Positions 11,389-22,125 of a stretch of DNA of 64,000 bases are shown one piece after another. The stretch comes from Apodemus sylvaticus. Lineage: Eukaryota; Chordata; Mammalia; Rodentia; Muridae. The stretch is taken from NCBI RefSeq assembly GCF_947179515.1, contig NC_067477.1, forward strand, positions 131,676,465 to 131,740,464. The letters are read 5' to 3'. The notes below the pieces were generated by a model. That model ran no database searches. It was not told where the DNA came from and saw only the letters and a program-made list of their open reading frames with translations. The translations under genes and the position numbers were made by a program. Numbering within the stretch: the stretch's first letter is position 1; the number at the start of each line of letters is the position of its first letter.

Positions 11389-11517
11389 CCCCTCCCTCCC
11401 CCTCCCCCTCCATCCCCCTCCCTTCCCTCCCTTCCCCCCTTCCTTCCTTCCTTCTTTCCTTCTTTCCTTGCTTCCTTCCTTCCTTCTTTCCTTCCTTCCT
11501 TACTTCCTTCCTTCCTT
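11299..11517. repeat. Long polypyrimidine tract (TTCC/CT/CCCTCC)
   Basis: About 220 bp are almost purely pyrimidine on the + strand, in order TTCC, TC dinucleotides, CCCTCC and TTCC again. The tract abuts the tail end of the minus B1 that starts at about 11518. Confidence 0.95.
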
Positions 11518-11657
11518 TTGGAGACAGGGTTTCTCTGTGTAGCCCTGGCTGTCCTGGAACTCACTCTGTAGACCAGGCTTGGCCTCGAACTCAGAAATCC
11601 GCCTGCCTCTGCCTCCCAAGTGGTGGGATTAAAGGCGTGCGCCACCACCGCCCGGCC
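11518..11657 (-). repeat. B1 SINE (young type)
   Basis: The full reverse-complement B1 runs from GGAGACAGGGTTTCTCTGTG to GCGTGCGCCACCACCGCCCG. Confidence 0.93.
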
Positions 11658-11694
11658 TTTATTTTTTTAAAACTTTTTTGGGGGCTGGAGTGGG

Positions 11695-11840
11695 GAGGGT
11701 TGAGACAGTGTTTCTCTGTGTAGCCCCATCTATCCTGGAACTCGCTCTGTAGACCAGGCTGGATTCAAACTCAGAGATCCACCTGTCTCTACTTCCCGAA
11801 AGCTGGGACTAAAGGTGGGCACCAACACCGCCAGCTTTGT
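11695..11840 (-). repeat. B1 SINE
   Basis: It starts TTGAGACAGTGTTTCTCTG and ends CACCAACACCGCCAGC. It is more diverged than the B1 just before it. Confidence 0.9.
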
Positions 11841-11844
11841 TTTT

Positions 11845-12195
11845 AAAGATTTAACTAGTTTTCTTTGCCACATGCTTGAGTGTTTCGCCTGTATGCGTGT
11901 GCACCACATACATGCCTGGTGCCCTCAGATTCTTGAAGTGAGGGCGTTGTGCCCCTGAAGCTGGCGTTACAGATGCTTATAAGGTAGCGTCTGTAATTGA
12001 GGCTGGGAACTAAATTCAGCTACAAAGGGCTGAGCCTGCCTAATCTCTGAGCGACATCCCCAGCTACTGTTTGTTTTAAGAGTCTCACTGTAGCCCAGGA
12101 TAGTCCTAAAAAAATCATAGTGTAGCAAATTGCCTTGAATTAATTGTTGTAGGATTACAGGCAGAACTGAGCCACCAGACCAACTACACCTGGTT
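11845..12195 (-). repeat. B3 and B4 SINE fragments
   Basis: The 11845-11990 part has minus-strand B3 features (TAAAGATTTA, GCCCTCAGATTCTTGAAG). The 12060-12190 part has the minus B4/B1 core GTCTCACTGTAGCCCAGGAT. Confidence 0.6.
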
Positions 12196-12261
12196 TTTAT
12201 TTCTTTTCCTTTCCCTGCCCTCCCCTCCATGTTTGTTTATTGTGGATGGAGCAGCCCCCAT

Positions 12262-12293
12262 CACCACCACCACCCCCGCCCCCCCCCCCCCCA
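12262..12293. repeat. C-rich homopolymer and CCA tract
   Basis: A CCACCACCACC run passes into a poly(C) of about 15 bases. Confidence 0.9.
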
Positions 12294-12449
12294 TGGAACT
12301 CCAGGATCAGAGAACACTTTTAGTGGAAAAGAGAAAAATAAGCCACTGTGAATAAGGCCAGCAAAGCGCCAGGGAACAATGTGGAGATCTGGGAACAGAG
12401 CAGAGATTGCAATTGTATTGTTTGTTTGTATTCTGTTGTTGTTTCCTTT

Positions 12450-12597
12450 GCTTGTTTTTCCAAGACTGGGTTTCTCCGTGTATCCCTGGCTATACTGGAA
12501 CTTGCACTGAGGACAAGGCTGGCCTGGACAGAGAGCCCCTGACTCTGCCTCCTGGGTGCTGGGAGTAAAGGCATGTGCCACCACTGCCTGGCTACAG
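12450..12597 (-). repeat. B1 SINE
   Basis: The copy runs from AAGACTGGGTTTCTCCGTG to GCCACCACTGCCTGGC, moderately diverged. Confidence 0.9.
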
Positions 12598-12599
12598 TT

Positions 12600-12915
12600 C
12601 GAAATAGGATGGGCAGAGAAGGCAGTGCTGAGACGATGACCATCGAGGCAGGTGCGAGATGGAATTCAGGAGCACGTGGAGCAAGGTTGAGGGGCTGGAG
12701 TGTGTCTGACCAGGAGGCACAGGCTTGGTAGCCTCAGCCAACCCAGGAGGGTGGAAGACAGTTCGGGCAGAAGATCCAGGGGCTGTCGGAGTTAAGCGCT
12801 GGTTATTGTTTCCTTCCCTTTGTTGAATAAATTAATGAGTAAATTGGAATCCATCTGAACTAATTAGAAAGCTCAGAACCAAGTATGAAGTTTGTACTTG
12901 AAGTCTTCTTAAGAA
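12600..12915. other. Unassigned intergenic sequence
   Basis: It is low in recognisable repeats and no gene is seen. Confidence 0.4.
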
Positions 12916-12921
12916 GGCCAG

Positions 12922-13080
12922 GGAGCCGGGTGGTGGTGGCGCTCGCCTGTAATCCCAGCACTCTGGGAGGCAGAGGCAGGCAGATTTCTGAGTTCGAGGC
13001 CAGCCTGGTCTACAGAGTGAGTTCCAGGACAGCCAGGGCTACACAGAGAAACCCTGTCTCGAAAAAACAAAAAAAAGAAG
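12922..13080 (+). repeat. B1 SINE (young type)
   Basis: The copy runs from GCCGGGTGGTGGTGGCGC to CCCTGTCTCGAAAAAAC and is followed by a GAAGGAGGAGG purine tail. Confidence 0.93.
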
Positions 13081-13104
13081 AAGGAGGAGGAGGAGGAGGC
13101 AGGG

Positions 13105-13485
13105 CGGGCTGGAAAGATGAGGACTGCATAGTTAAGAGCTCCCTGTGCTTGCAGAGGACCCAAGTTTGGTTCCCAGCATCCATGGTAGGAAGATCACAAA
13201 GGCCTATAACCCAAGAAACACGGGAGCCAACATCTCTGTGGGCACCTTCACTTTTTTTTTTTAAGATGTATTTCTTTCTTTTCTTTCTTTCTTTCTTTCA
13301 GTACACTGTTGCTGTCTTCAGACACACCAAAAGAGGGCATCACATCCTATTACAGATGATTGTCAGCCACCATGTGGTTGCTGGGATTTGAACTCAGGAC
13401 CTTCAGAAGAGCAGTCAGTGCCCTTAACCCCTGAGCCATCTCTCTAGCTCCCAGACACCTTCACTTGTATGTATATACCCACATG
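13105..13485 (+). repeat. B3 SINE split by a minus-strand B2
   Basis: The host B3 starts near GGCTGGAAAGATGAGGACTG and is interrupted at about 13254. The B2 (minus, 13254-13452) is flanked by an 11-bp repeat CACCTTCACTT at 13243-13253 and 13456-13466, a target-site duplication. The B3 then continues into CA-rich sequence. Confidence 0.85.
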
Positions 13486-13722
13486 CAGTCACACATATAC
13501 CCACAGACACATGCACACATACACTATATACACACAAACACACATACTCACATACAGCATATACACAGAGACACACATATACAGCATATACACACATACA
13601 CCATGCATGCACATACATACATGCATGCATACACACACATATACCATATACACACATTTACACACTCACATACATACATCATATACACAGACACATATAC
13701 ACACACACTCACACACACAATT
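13485..13722. repeat. CA/CATA-rich microsatellite
   Basis: About 240 bp of ACACAT, ATACAC and CATGCATG units fill the stretch. The long open frames over it are simple-sequence artefacts. Confidence 0.92.
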
Positions 13723-13734
13723 ATTGACCAGGTA

Positions 13735-14010
13735 ATGATGCAACTTTACCTCCCAGTACTTGAGAGGAAGAGGCAGGCAAGTCTCTGAGTTCAAGGTCAG
13801 CCTGGTCTACAGAGTGAGTTCCAGGACAGCCCTATGACAAAACAAGACAAAACAAAAACAGTTTTAAAAAGATGAGAACTGGTTCGTGGTAGCATTCCTG
13901 GTACTAGTGAGTCAGAATCGGATGATGATGCAGAGCTGTGGCCAGCCTGGGCTGCAATAATGAGTCCTAGGCCAGCCTGGGCTACAAAGTAAGACATTGT
14001 CTCAGGCTAT
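13735..14010 (+). repeat. B1 and B4-like SINE fragments
   Basis: B1 core GTTCAAGGTCAGCCTGGTCT lies at 13735-13836. A B4-like copy at about 13870-14005 carries two GGCCAGCCTGGGCT units in tandem. Confidence 0.7.
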
Positions 14011-14061
14011 CTTCTTACCAATCTATCTTCCTACGTGTTTTCAAATTGGACTACTAAATTG

Positions 14062-14360
14062 GACATGGTGGCACATGTTTTTAATGTCAGCACTGAATAT
14101 GGAGTTCAAGGTCAGCCTGGCCTACATAGCAAGTTCCATCCAGGCAACAACCAGGGTGTGAGATCCTGTTCAAAAAAAAAAAAAAAAGGGCACTCCTGAG
14201 CAGGGCAGCTCAGCTCGCCAAGGCACTTGCTGCCAACCATGATGACATGTCTCTGCCACCTATATGGTAAAACAAAGAAAACACTCCTGCAATTGTCCTC
14301 ATCTCCACACATGCATGTGACATGCAACCACATATACACACAAATAAATTTAAAACTTAT
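14062..14360 (+). repeat. Old B1 followed by B3 SINE
   Basis: A degraded B1 (14062-14188) ends in a 15-base A run. A diverged B3 (14195-14358) follows and ends CACAAATAAATTTAAAAC. Confidence 0.7.
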
Positions 14361-14750
14361 TTTCTCCTGTCCAGCAGACCAGAAAACACTGTTCGTCTGT
14401 CTAGGCTTCTGCCTTCTACTCTGGCTGGTCCAGACAGTAACTTGCGAGCAGGCTCTGGCAGGACCCGAGAGCACCACACATTCAGGCCTCCAGCTCTGGC
14501 TTCAGTGGGTCCAAAGAGCGTGGCTCCTCCAGGCGTAGGCTCTGGACCTGAGGAAAGCAGCAAACATTACAAGCGACCACACCTCAGTCCCAGAGATCAG
14601 AGCGGAGCTGAGCCTCGGTCGGAGCTTCAGGTCCAGCAGTCCCAGGTTCCTGAGAGACTAGGTAGGACTTTGGCCCCAACTATCTCAAAGGTCTGTGGTT
14701 TTAACTTTTGAGGTACGGAGGACAACTTAGAGACAATAACTCAAGCAGGC
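14361..14750. other. Unassigned GC-richer sequence
   Basis: A 129-codon plus-strand open frame crosses this block but resembles no protein I know. It is possibly the edge of an old repeat. Confidence 0.35.
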
Positions 14751-14751
14751 A

Positions 14752-14960
14752 TGGGTGTGGTAGTGTATACCTTTAGCCCAAGTAGTTGGAAGCCACCCTA
14801 ATCTACATAGCTCTGAGTTCCAGGACAGCCAGGGATACATCTCTAGAGATACCCCCCATCTCAAAAAATAAACAACAACAACAACAACAAAATCCTAAAA
14901 GCAAAGAAACCAACAAACAAAAAACAACAACAAACCAAACCAAGCCAAACAGAAGCCTCC
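14752..14960 (+). repeat. B1 SINE with A/CAA-rich tail
   Basis: Diverged B1 core (GAGTTCCAGGACAGCCAGGG) is followed by CAACAACAACAA and AACCAAACC-type tail sequence to about 14950. Confidence 0.8.
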
Positions 14961-15865
14961 CTAATCAACAGTGAAAATTAGAGCTCGGGAATGAAATGTC
15001 CGAAAAGTGTGGGATGTACTCAAGAAGCCAAACTGAGACTCCACGGAGGAAAAGAAGGAGCAGAGATCAAATCTGATAGAAGAGACAGACTACTGAATGA
15101 AAGTATAGCAGGGAACTTCTCAACATAGAGAAAGAAGCAGACATTCAAACACGATCAGCACACAGAACTCCACATAGACATGACCAGAGAAGAAACTCTT
15201 CTAACACATTATAGTCAGGTCTTCCAAACTAAAGATGAGAAAAAGATATAGCTGTAGATAGACTATAGGTCAAATGGACATAACAAATAATACAGAATAT
15301 TCTACCCAACAGATATGAACACACATTTTCACATTGTTACATGGAACTTGCTCCAAAACTGTTCATATCATAGAACATACATCAAGTCTCAATAAATATT
15401 TTAAAAATTGAGATAATTCCTTGAGTCTTTTCAGACCACAGTGGGATAAAAGTAAGAATCAGCAAGAGAAAAGAAACAATAGAAAGCAAAACATAGCAGG
15501 GGTAGAAACAAAAATAGCAGGAGACAAAACACTTAAATAGACAACAAAAAGAACAAAAAACAACACAACCAAAAAACAGTGGGCCATCCAAGAAAGCCAG
15601 AGAGGAAACTGAGCAATTCCCAGAGTCAGATAAAAAGGAGAAGGGGACCTTGGAAGCACTGGGGCCCTGCTGAGGCAACCCTAAGAGGACAACTTAGAAG
15701 CAGTGAGCACATTAGAAATCCTGAGCACTTTCAAATCAACAACCTGACAGTGCTCCTCAACGCTCCTGAAAACAGCAAGCAGCCAATCCCAAACCCAGGA
15801 GATGAAGAGAAATAACAAAGATTATGGAAGAAACGAATGAAATAGAGTCTAAAAAAACATTATGC

Positions 15866-15990
15866 CAGATGGTTGTGAATGCCTTTAATCCCAGCACTCA
15901 GGAGGCAGAGGCAGGAGGATCTCTGAGTTCCAGGCCAGCCTTGTCAACCGAAGGAGTTCCAGGATAGCCTGCTACATCCAGTCTCCAAAA
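15866..15990 (+). repeat. B1 SINE inside L1
   Basis: It has TTTAATCCCAGCACTCAGG and GAGTTCCAGGCCAGCC. The tail is AAACAAACAAAC. Confidence 0.88.
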
Positions 15991-16964
15991 ACAAACAAAC
16001 AAAATAATAGTACACAAAATCAACCCAAGGATTAGTCCTTCAAAAACGTTAATATGATTGACAAGCTCTTAGCCAGTCTGACAAAGGGAGACATGGCACA
16101 AACTAATAATTTAGAGATCAAAAGGGAATCATTATCATAGACTCAAATGAAATCTAGAACATTATTAGCAAATACTTTAAAACATATTCTCCAAAAAGCT
16201 GTAAAACCTAAAAGAACCCAAATGAATTTCTAACTGCATAGAACCTTCTGAGATTAAGGCTGGAAAACATAAATAACTTTAACAGATCCATTACAAGCCC
16301 TGAGATTGCAGCTGAAATCAAAATTCTCCCCTCAGGTCCTGACAGATTCACCGCGGAATTCTTCCAAACTTTCAAGGAAGATTTAATATCGATTCTTTTT
16401 TAACTTGCTCCACAAAATAGAAAGGAAGGAAGGAACAGTATTAAATGCATCCTATAAAGCCGATGTTATCCTGATACCAAAACCAGGCAACCACTGCAAA
16501 AAGAAAACTACAGGATTTGATGAACATAGACACAAAAATCTCAACAAAATACTTTCAAACTAAATTCAGGAACAAAGATCATACATCATGGGAGAGCAGG
16601 CTTCACTGTGGAGATGCAAGGTTGGTTCCACATGTAAATCAGGAAGTATGAAGTACCGTATAAACAAACTAACAGAAAACACATGCTCATCCAGAGTGAT
16701 GCTCCAAGCACTGGGCAGTTCAACATGCCTTCATGATGCAAGTCCCAGAAGTGTTAGGAACAGTCACAGGCTATACCATCAACCCTACAGTCAACAGCAT
16801 TCATTCCAAGTGTAAGAAGACAACCTGACCATTCCCGTATACTTAGGAATGACACCAGGATGCCTCTCCTTTCTTATTTAATATAGTGCTTAAAGTCTTA
16901 GCTTCAACAATTTGATGAGAGACATAAAAGGCATAAAAAGAAAGAAAGAAAAGGAAGATGTATA

Positions 16965-17086
16965 TATATTTTTTTTCCGGGTTTCTCTGAGTAGCCCTGG
17001 CTGTCCTGAAACTCATGCTGTAGACCAGGCTTGCCTCGAATTCAGAAATTCACCTGCCTCTGCCTTCCAAGTGCCCGGCTGAAGTA
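16965..17086 (-). repeat. B1 SINE inside L1
   Basis: The copy runs from GGGTTTCTCTGAGTAGCCC to TTCCAAGTGCCCGGCT, with the head slightly deleted. Confidence 0.9.
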
Positions 17087-17143
17087 AAATTATTTTTATT
17101 TGCAGATAGCATGGTTCTATACTTAAAAGACCAAAAGAATCTT

Positions 17144-18247
17144 CTTGTGGATGGCTCTGTGCTGTTTGTATTTTAACTTAATTCTGCTCTCCTGGGAGAG
17201 GCTGTCTGGAATAAGGAATGAGTCATGTGCTCTGGTGGCTTTTTGTGAACCAATCTGCTAAGGAATAAAGAAGCCAATCACCAGGCGAGTAGGCGGGACT
17301 TCTGGGTTGGACAGAGGAAGAGAGGAAGGAGGAGAGTTAGGTGTCTTTGGAACTGGACAGTGGAGGGGTAAGATGTAGCTGCTAGAGTTTCCTGGTATCA
17401 TGGTGGCTATGCAAGGATTTGCCACCAGATGAATCAGATTTTAAAAAGGCTTACAAGATTAGGTTTTAGTTGTTTCGCCCAGAGATTGAGTTACCATTAT
17501 TTCTGAACTAAGTTTGTGTTGCATTTTCCTTCTTGGCAGCTTGTCTGGGTTCAAGGGAGAAAGGTATGGCGGCCAAGCATGGGTTTGCCATATGTGTGCC
17601 ACAAAGGCCGTGGGGGATTTGAAGCACGGGGTTGGCATGGTAGTGGCTTTCCAGTGGGAACCTGGTGAGCTGGGTGGAGAGATTGTAGAGTTCTGGGTCA
17701 GAATCTACACGAGATAAAGACAGGTCAGCCATTGCCAGCACAAGTGCAGGAATATGATGGTTCCATTATGTTTTTTTTAATATTTCCTGCAACAGAATCT
17801 AGTAGAGAAATCTTAGATTTAATAAACATAGTAAAGTTAAAGGTTGAAAAAATTAGTATAAAGTAGTAATCTTCATATACACTAATAATACACTCTTGTA
17901 ACAGCCCCTCCCTCCCCCCATCTGAGTGGGCCCCAAAACTTAGCACAACTAATGCCATGTTAAAAGTATCATTCAGGCCTTAAAACTCAGCACACAGACA
18001 GTACTCCCTGCCCTCCCCCACCAAAAAAATATTCCATCAAAATCAATGGTTCTCAGAAAGTCTCCAAATCCTTAAATCTCTGAAGTCTTGCTTTTTTGGC
18101 TTTTGTGGCCTCTGCTTCTTGCTAACTGTTCTTGCTAACTGAGATGTATCAACCTAGGATGTAGTTTTGTGCTAGCCATCTAATAAAGACTTTTTATTGG
18201 TTTAAACCCGTATCTGAGTAGTCTTCTCTAGTGGATACCCTACAGAA
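17144..18247 (+). mobile_element. LTR-like insertion in L1 (ERVK RMER17-like, tentative)
   Basis: About 1.1 kb separates L1 ORF2 pieces. It includes GAAGCCAATCACCAGGCGAG (near 17269), a purine-rich block, a T-rich middle and CTAATAAAGAC near 18179 shortly before L1 resumes. No gag/pol coding was seen. The family name is from memory. Confidence 0.45.
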
Positions 18248-18316
18248 AACTTTTAGAGGAAGAAATGAGGGAAAATATCCCATTAGTAATAGCTTAAAAA
18301 AAAAAAAAAAAAAAAC

Positions 18317-18490
18317 TGAGACCTGAGAGATGGCCCAGAAGTTAAGAGCACTGACTGCTCTTCCAGAGGACCTGAGTTCAAATCCCAGCAACCTCACTCA
18401 CAGCCATCTGTAATGGGATCATATGCCCTCTTCTGGTATGTCTGAAAGGAGTAACAGTGTACTTGAATACATCAAATTATTTATTTAAAA
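18317..18490 (+). repeat. B2 SINE
   Basis: AAGTTAAGAGCACTGACTG, TTCTGGTATGTCTGAAAGG and a TTATTTATTTAAAA tail mark the copy. It follows a 22-base A run belonging to the neighbouring L1 or SINE. Confidence 0.88.
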
Positions 18491-19020
18491 GCTGGTTAAT
18501 GATGGCATATGTCTTTAGTCCCAGCACTTGGAAGGGCAGAGGCAGATGTATCTCTGTAAGTTGGAGGTCAGATCGGTGTACCTGAAAAGGTAGAGTATAT
18601 AAAAGCAGGTTTACTGGGAAACTGCTCTTGGTCAGGTAAGTTCACTGGCCCTGAGGATCAAGGTCAAGAACGTTGCCTTGGGGAGAGAGACATAGGAGAA
18701 GGGGAAGAGAAAGGGAGAAAGCATCTGGAGAGAGAGAAGGGAAAGGGGGAGGGAGAAGAACAGAAGGAAGGGATGAGAGACAAAGATGTCTGGATTGCGT
18801 AGGGAAGAGCCTCTAGGGGAAGGGCAGGCGAGTTTTCATGGGCTAGAAAGTTCAGGATTGGGGTCAGGGTATGTGAGTAGGGACTACAGGATGCTGGGAG
18901 AACCTGGAGGCCATGGCTGCTTTGGTATGCAAAAGATGCAGCTCAGCCCCTTGTCTTGGGTCTGAAACCCAATACTACAAAGGGAGTACTACAGCCAGGC
19001 TACAGAGAGAAACCCTGTCT
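18491..19020 (+). repeat. B1 SINE split by an unidentified ~400-bp insertion
   Basis: The B1 5' half (18491-18580) and its 3' end (about 18985-19025, GAGAAACCCTGTCTC) are separated by a purine-rich segment. That segment begins near GGTAGAGTATATAAAAGC and looks like a reverse-oriented LTR fragment. The insert family was not identified. Confidence 0.5.
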
Positions 19021-19081
19021 CAAAAACCAAAGTACTGAGGAATACACCTAAGGAGTGCTAAACAAAAACATCCACCCACCC

Positions 19082-19378
19082 TCACCCCTGACAAGCTGGG
19101 CTTGGTCCTACATACCTTTAACCTCAAGAGACAGAGGCAGACACATTCTGTATAATTTAAAGTGGAGTATTGTGAGCCCTCCAATTGTGTTCTTATTCCT
19201 TAAGGCAGCTTTGGCTAGCTGGGCAGTGGTGGTGCATACCTTTATTCCCAGCACACAGGAGGCAGACGCAGGCAGATAGATCTCTGCGAGTTCGAGGCCA
19301 GCCTGATCTACATGTAAAGTTGCAGGACAGTCGGAGCTACATAATAGAGAAACCCTGCCCTAAAAAAGAATCACCCCT
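19082..19378 (+). mobile_element. Chimeric insertion: B1 head + antisense L1 + B1, inverted copy of 20385-20603
   Basis: An 8-bp repeat TCACCCCT flanks the unit (19082-19089 and 19371-19378). Inside are a 60-nt B1 5' half, about 70 nt of L1 in antisense (about 19150-19220) and then a plus B1 ending in A6. The L1-B1 junction is the reverse complement of the junction at about 20523. Both B1s share the private variant TTTATTCCCAGCACACAGG. Confidence 0.65.
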
Positions 19379-19379
19379 C

Positions 19380-19580
19380 CCCCAAATGTCCAGACATTGA
19401 AAACGGAAGTCAAAAATGCAAGACAACAGCAAATGCTTCCATGTTCTCAGAATGGTAGAATTAATATTGGCTCTACTACAAAATTAACCCACTTTATACC
19501 TAATGCAATAACCATCAATGTTGATGACATAGTTCACAGATCTAGAGAAAACAATCCTGTACTTCATATGGAACCCACTG
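19380..19580 (+). mobile_element. L1 ORF2 fragment
   Basis: This continues the broken L1: TTCACAGATCTAGAGAAAAC and TTCATATGGAACC are classic L1 ORF2 3' region phrases. Confidence 0.7.
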
Positions 19581-20332
19581 ATAAGGCCTGAGTAACTGTT
19601 GTCTGTCTAGGCAGCCATTTTATGCTATTACTGCTGTTACTAGGAAACTTTCTCATGCCTGAGTTGATTGCACATTCTGTTATGGTCTGTGCTTTAGTGT
19701 TCTTGGAAACCAGTCACAGTAGAGGCCAGCTAGAACTGCTTTGTACAGTTAGCCACAGTCAGCTTGGACCTGAACCAACCGCCAGGCAGCACTTCCTGCA
19801 CCCGTGTATGATCTTTTATAGTTTTTGCCTTTAAAAACTGTCCCTGGGATGGACCCCAGCATAAGAGAGACACCTGCACCAATGTAAGAAGCCATTCAGA
19901 ATAAGACTTCCATATTGAGTAGGGACCGAGTAAAGTTTGAGTTCCCAATACCTCCCTGGGAACTGACATCCTACTTGTCAGAAAGAGACATGTACGTGGG
20001 TAACTGACATCCTGGTTGGCAAGTCATGTTTGGACATGAATGGTTGTCAAGTTAAGACATGAATGTTCAACAAGGCAACTCAAATCACCCAGCCACAGTT
20101 GAATACCCAATCAGTGGGAACACGGTAAATGAACAACAAAGACACGTTCCTAAATCCTGACTGGTGGGATAACTTGACACAAATACTCATGGATTCTAGG
20201 CTTAAAGTCTCTGTCCGATTATGGCTTTGGGTTGCAGTTTAACTTCCAGGTCTGCTTTCCGTCCCTGACTAATCAATAAACCGGCCTTATTTGACTGAGA
20301 TTGCTGTCTGAGTGGTTTTTGCACAATCCCCA
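19580..20332 (+). mobile_element. Solo LTR inserted in L1 (ERV, family uncertain)
   Basis: About 750 bp separate the L1 phrase ending CATATGGAACC from its continuation ACCAAAACCATGAATAGCC. The insert has CAATAAACCGGCC near 20274 and a GAGTGGTTTTTGCACAATCC end, as in LTR R/U5. Candidate ends are TGATAAGG and CCCCACA. Confidence 0.55.
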
Positions 20333-20384
20333 CACCTCAACAACCACCAAAACCATGAATAGCCAAAGCAATCTTTGTTTGTTT

Positions 20385-20526
20385 GTTTTGTTTTCAAGAC
20401 AGGGTTTCTCTGAGTAGCTCAAGCTGTCCTGGAAGTCACTCTATAGACCTCAAACTCACAGAGATCTGCCTGCCTCTGCCTCCTGTGTGCTGGGAATAAA
20501 GGTGTGTGCCACCACTGCCCAGCTAG
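20385..20526 (-). repeat. B1 SINE inside L1 (right arm of inverted repeat)
   Basis: The minus B1 is flanked by AGCCAAAGC on both sides (about 20361 and 20525), a target-site duplication in L1. Confidence 0.88.
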
Positions 20527-21244
20527 CCAAAGCTGTCTTAAGGAATAAGAACACAATTGGAGGGCTCACAATACTCCACTTCAAATTATACTGCAAAGCT
20601 ATGGAGATAAAGAGATGTGGTCCTGGGATAAGAAACACACAGGTACACCGGTGGGACAGAGTGAAAGACCTGGAAATAAACCACTCATGTCACAGCCACC
20701 TAATTTTTGACAAAGGAGGCAAAAACATGCAACAGAAAACGACAGCTTTTTCAACAAATGGTTCTGGCAACACTGGATATCCACCTGCACAAGAGTGAAA
20801 TTAGATTCATATTTTTCTCTTTGCACAAAAATCAATTCAATTTGAAATGACTCAAATACCTTAATTTAAAACCTGAAAGGCTAAAACTTCTAGATGAAAC
20901 CACAGGGAATACTCTACAGAGGTTGGGGCAGGCAAGAACTTTCAGAAGAGAACACCAAGAGAACAGGAACTAACCAAAGAATCAACAGACAAGACGACAT
21001 GACATCAACAGGTTTCTACACAACAACAAATTCAGCAAAGCAAACAGACAGCTCACAGGAGGGGAGAAAATCTTTACTAGCTGTGCCAGATGTGGGTGGG
21101 GCTAATGAAATGAACACTTTTCAAAAGAAACACAAGTTGCCACATAACTGTTTTTAAGAGAGTTCAGGTTCCTTCGTATTAGGGAAATGCAAATTAAAGC
21201 GACTTTATGATACCACCTCACCATGTCAGAACGGCTCTCATGAA

Positions 21245-21322
21245 GATGTTAATTAAGCACTCTGGAGGCAGAGGCAGGCATACCTCTGAAAGTTCAAGGC
21301 CAGCCTGGTCTACAGAGCTGGT
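21245..21322 (+). repeat. B1 SINE, truncated at both ends
   Basis: It is limited to GCACTCTGGAGGCAGAGGCA through GGTCTACAGAG. Confidence 0.75.
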
Positions 21323-21511
21323 TGAAGGAGGATGGGGGTTGTGGGGAGAAGTCTGACACCAAAGGAGATGGGAAAGAGGAACACGTCCTTGTTCATGCTG
21401 TTGAAAGTGAAAATTATTACACAATCATGAAAATCAATTTGGGGGTTCCTCAAAAAAAAAAAAAAAACCAGAACAACCATAGGACCCAGTTAATTCACAT
21501 ATACATATATG

Positions 21512-21650
21512 GTTTTTTGAGACACAGTCTCACTACGTAGCCTTAGCTAAACTGGAACTTATTATGGAGGTGAGGCTGCCTCAAACTCAAAGCCTGTCTC
21601 TGCCCGTGAGTGCTGGCATTAAAGGCAGGGATTGTCACTATGCCTGATTC
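21512..21650 (-). repeat. Old B1 SINE
   Basis: It starts TTTTTTGAGACACAGTCTC and ends ATTAAAGGCAGGGATTGTCA. Divergence is high. Confidence 0.75.
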
Positions 21651-21689
21651 TAGAAAATATATTTTAAAAAGTTCTTATAAATTGGACTT

Positions 21690-21915
21690 ATAGGGGGCAT
21701 AATAACACAGAGTTATAAACCTCAACACTTAGGAAGCTGAAGCAGGAGGATTGTCATGAGTTCTAAGGCCAACCCTAGTGACTACATGTATGGGTGTGTA
21801 TGTAATATGTGTATATGTGTCTGTATGGGTATGTATGTGTATGTTTGTGTATGTGTATATGTGTGTATGAGGGCTATAGAGTGAGTCTAGCCTAGGCTAT
21901 AGTGAAACTCTAACA
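21690..21915 (+). repeat. B4/B1 fragment interrupted by TG-rich repeat
   Basis: A diverged head (CTCAACACTTAGGAAGCTGA) and tail (CTAGCCTAGGCTATAGTG) are separated by a TGTATG/TGTGTA block at about 21785-21868. Confidence 0.6.
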
Positions 21916-22011
21916 ACAAGAAGAAACTCCAGATAAATGAGCCTGTAGAGAATGAGCACTAGTCTAGCCTCAGCTACCTAACCTCAGGCAGACCTTGTCT
22001 CAGAGAAGAAA

Positions 22012-22125
22012 ACAAAGGGCTGATGAAAAGTTTCTTCTGAGAAAGGTGCTTGCTGTACAGGCATGGTGACTGTATGGGTACTGTGGAACAAGCATTCCGA
22101 TGCATCACACAATCATACACACACA
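22012..22125 (+). repeat. B3 SINE fragment
   Basis: GAGAAAGGTGCTTGCTGTAC is a B3-type A/B box region, and its tail opens into the long CA/TA tract. Confidence 0.5.

Larger units (their letters stand above)
14975..17143 (+). mobile_element. Old L1 retrotransposon, ORF2 endonuclease-RT region (decayed), interrupted by two B1s
   Basis: Frameshifted + strand L1 ORF2 is recognisable by phrases translating to PDRFTAEFFQTF near 16340, LIPKPG near 16475 and a reverse-transcriptase catalytic segment near 17100. That last segment now reads FADS rather than FADD, so the second catalytic Asp is lost. A plus B1 (15866-15985) and a minus B1 (16965-17085) lie inside. Many stops and frameshifts make it inactive. 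Its continuation is found at 18248, 19020, 19380 and 20526. Confidence 0.8.
20340..21500 (+). mobile_element. L1 ORF2 3' region (decayed)
   Basis: CATGAATAGCCAAAGC resumes at 20354. After a B1 the sequence continues with TTTTTGACAAAGGAGGCAAA, TTTTTCAACAAATGGTTCTG and GGATATCCACCTGCAC, all typical of the L1 ORF2 C-terminal region. A truncated B1 lies at 21245-21320. Confidence 0.8.

Noticed and set aside
13424..13788. 77-107-codon His/Thr- or Cys/Val-rich frames on both strands
   Set aside because: Artefacts of the CA-rich simple repeat.
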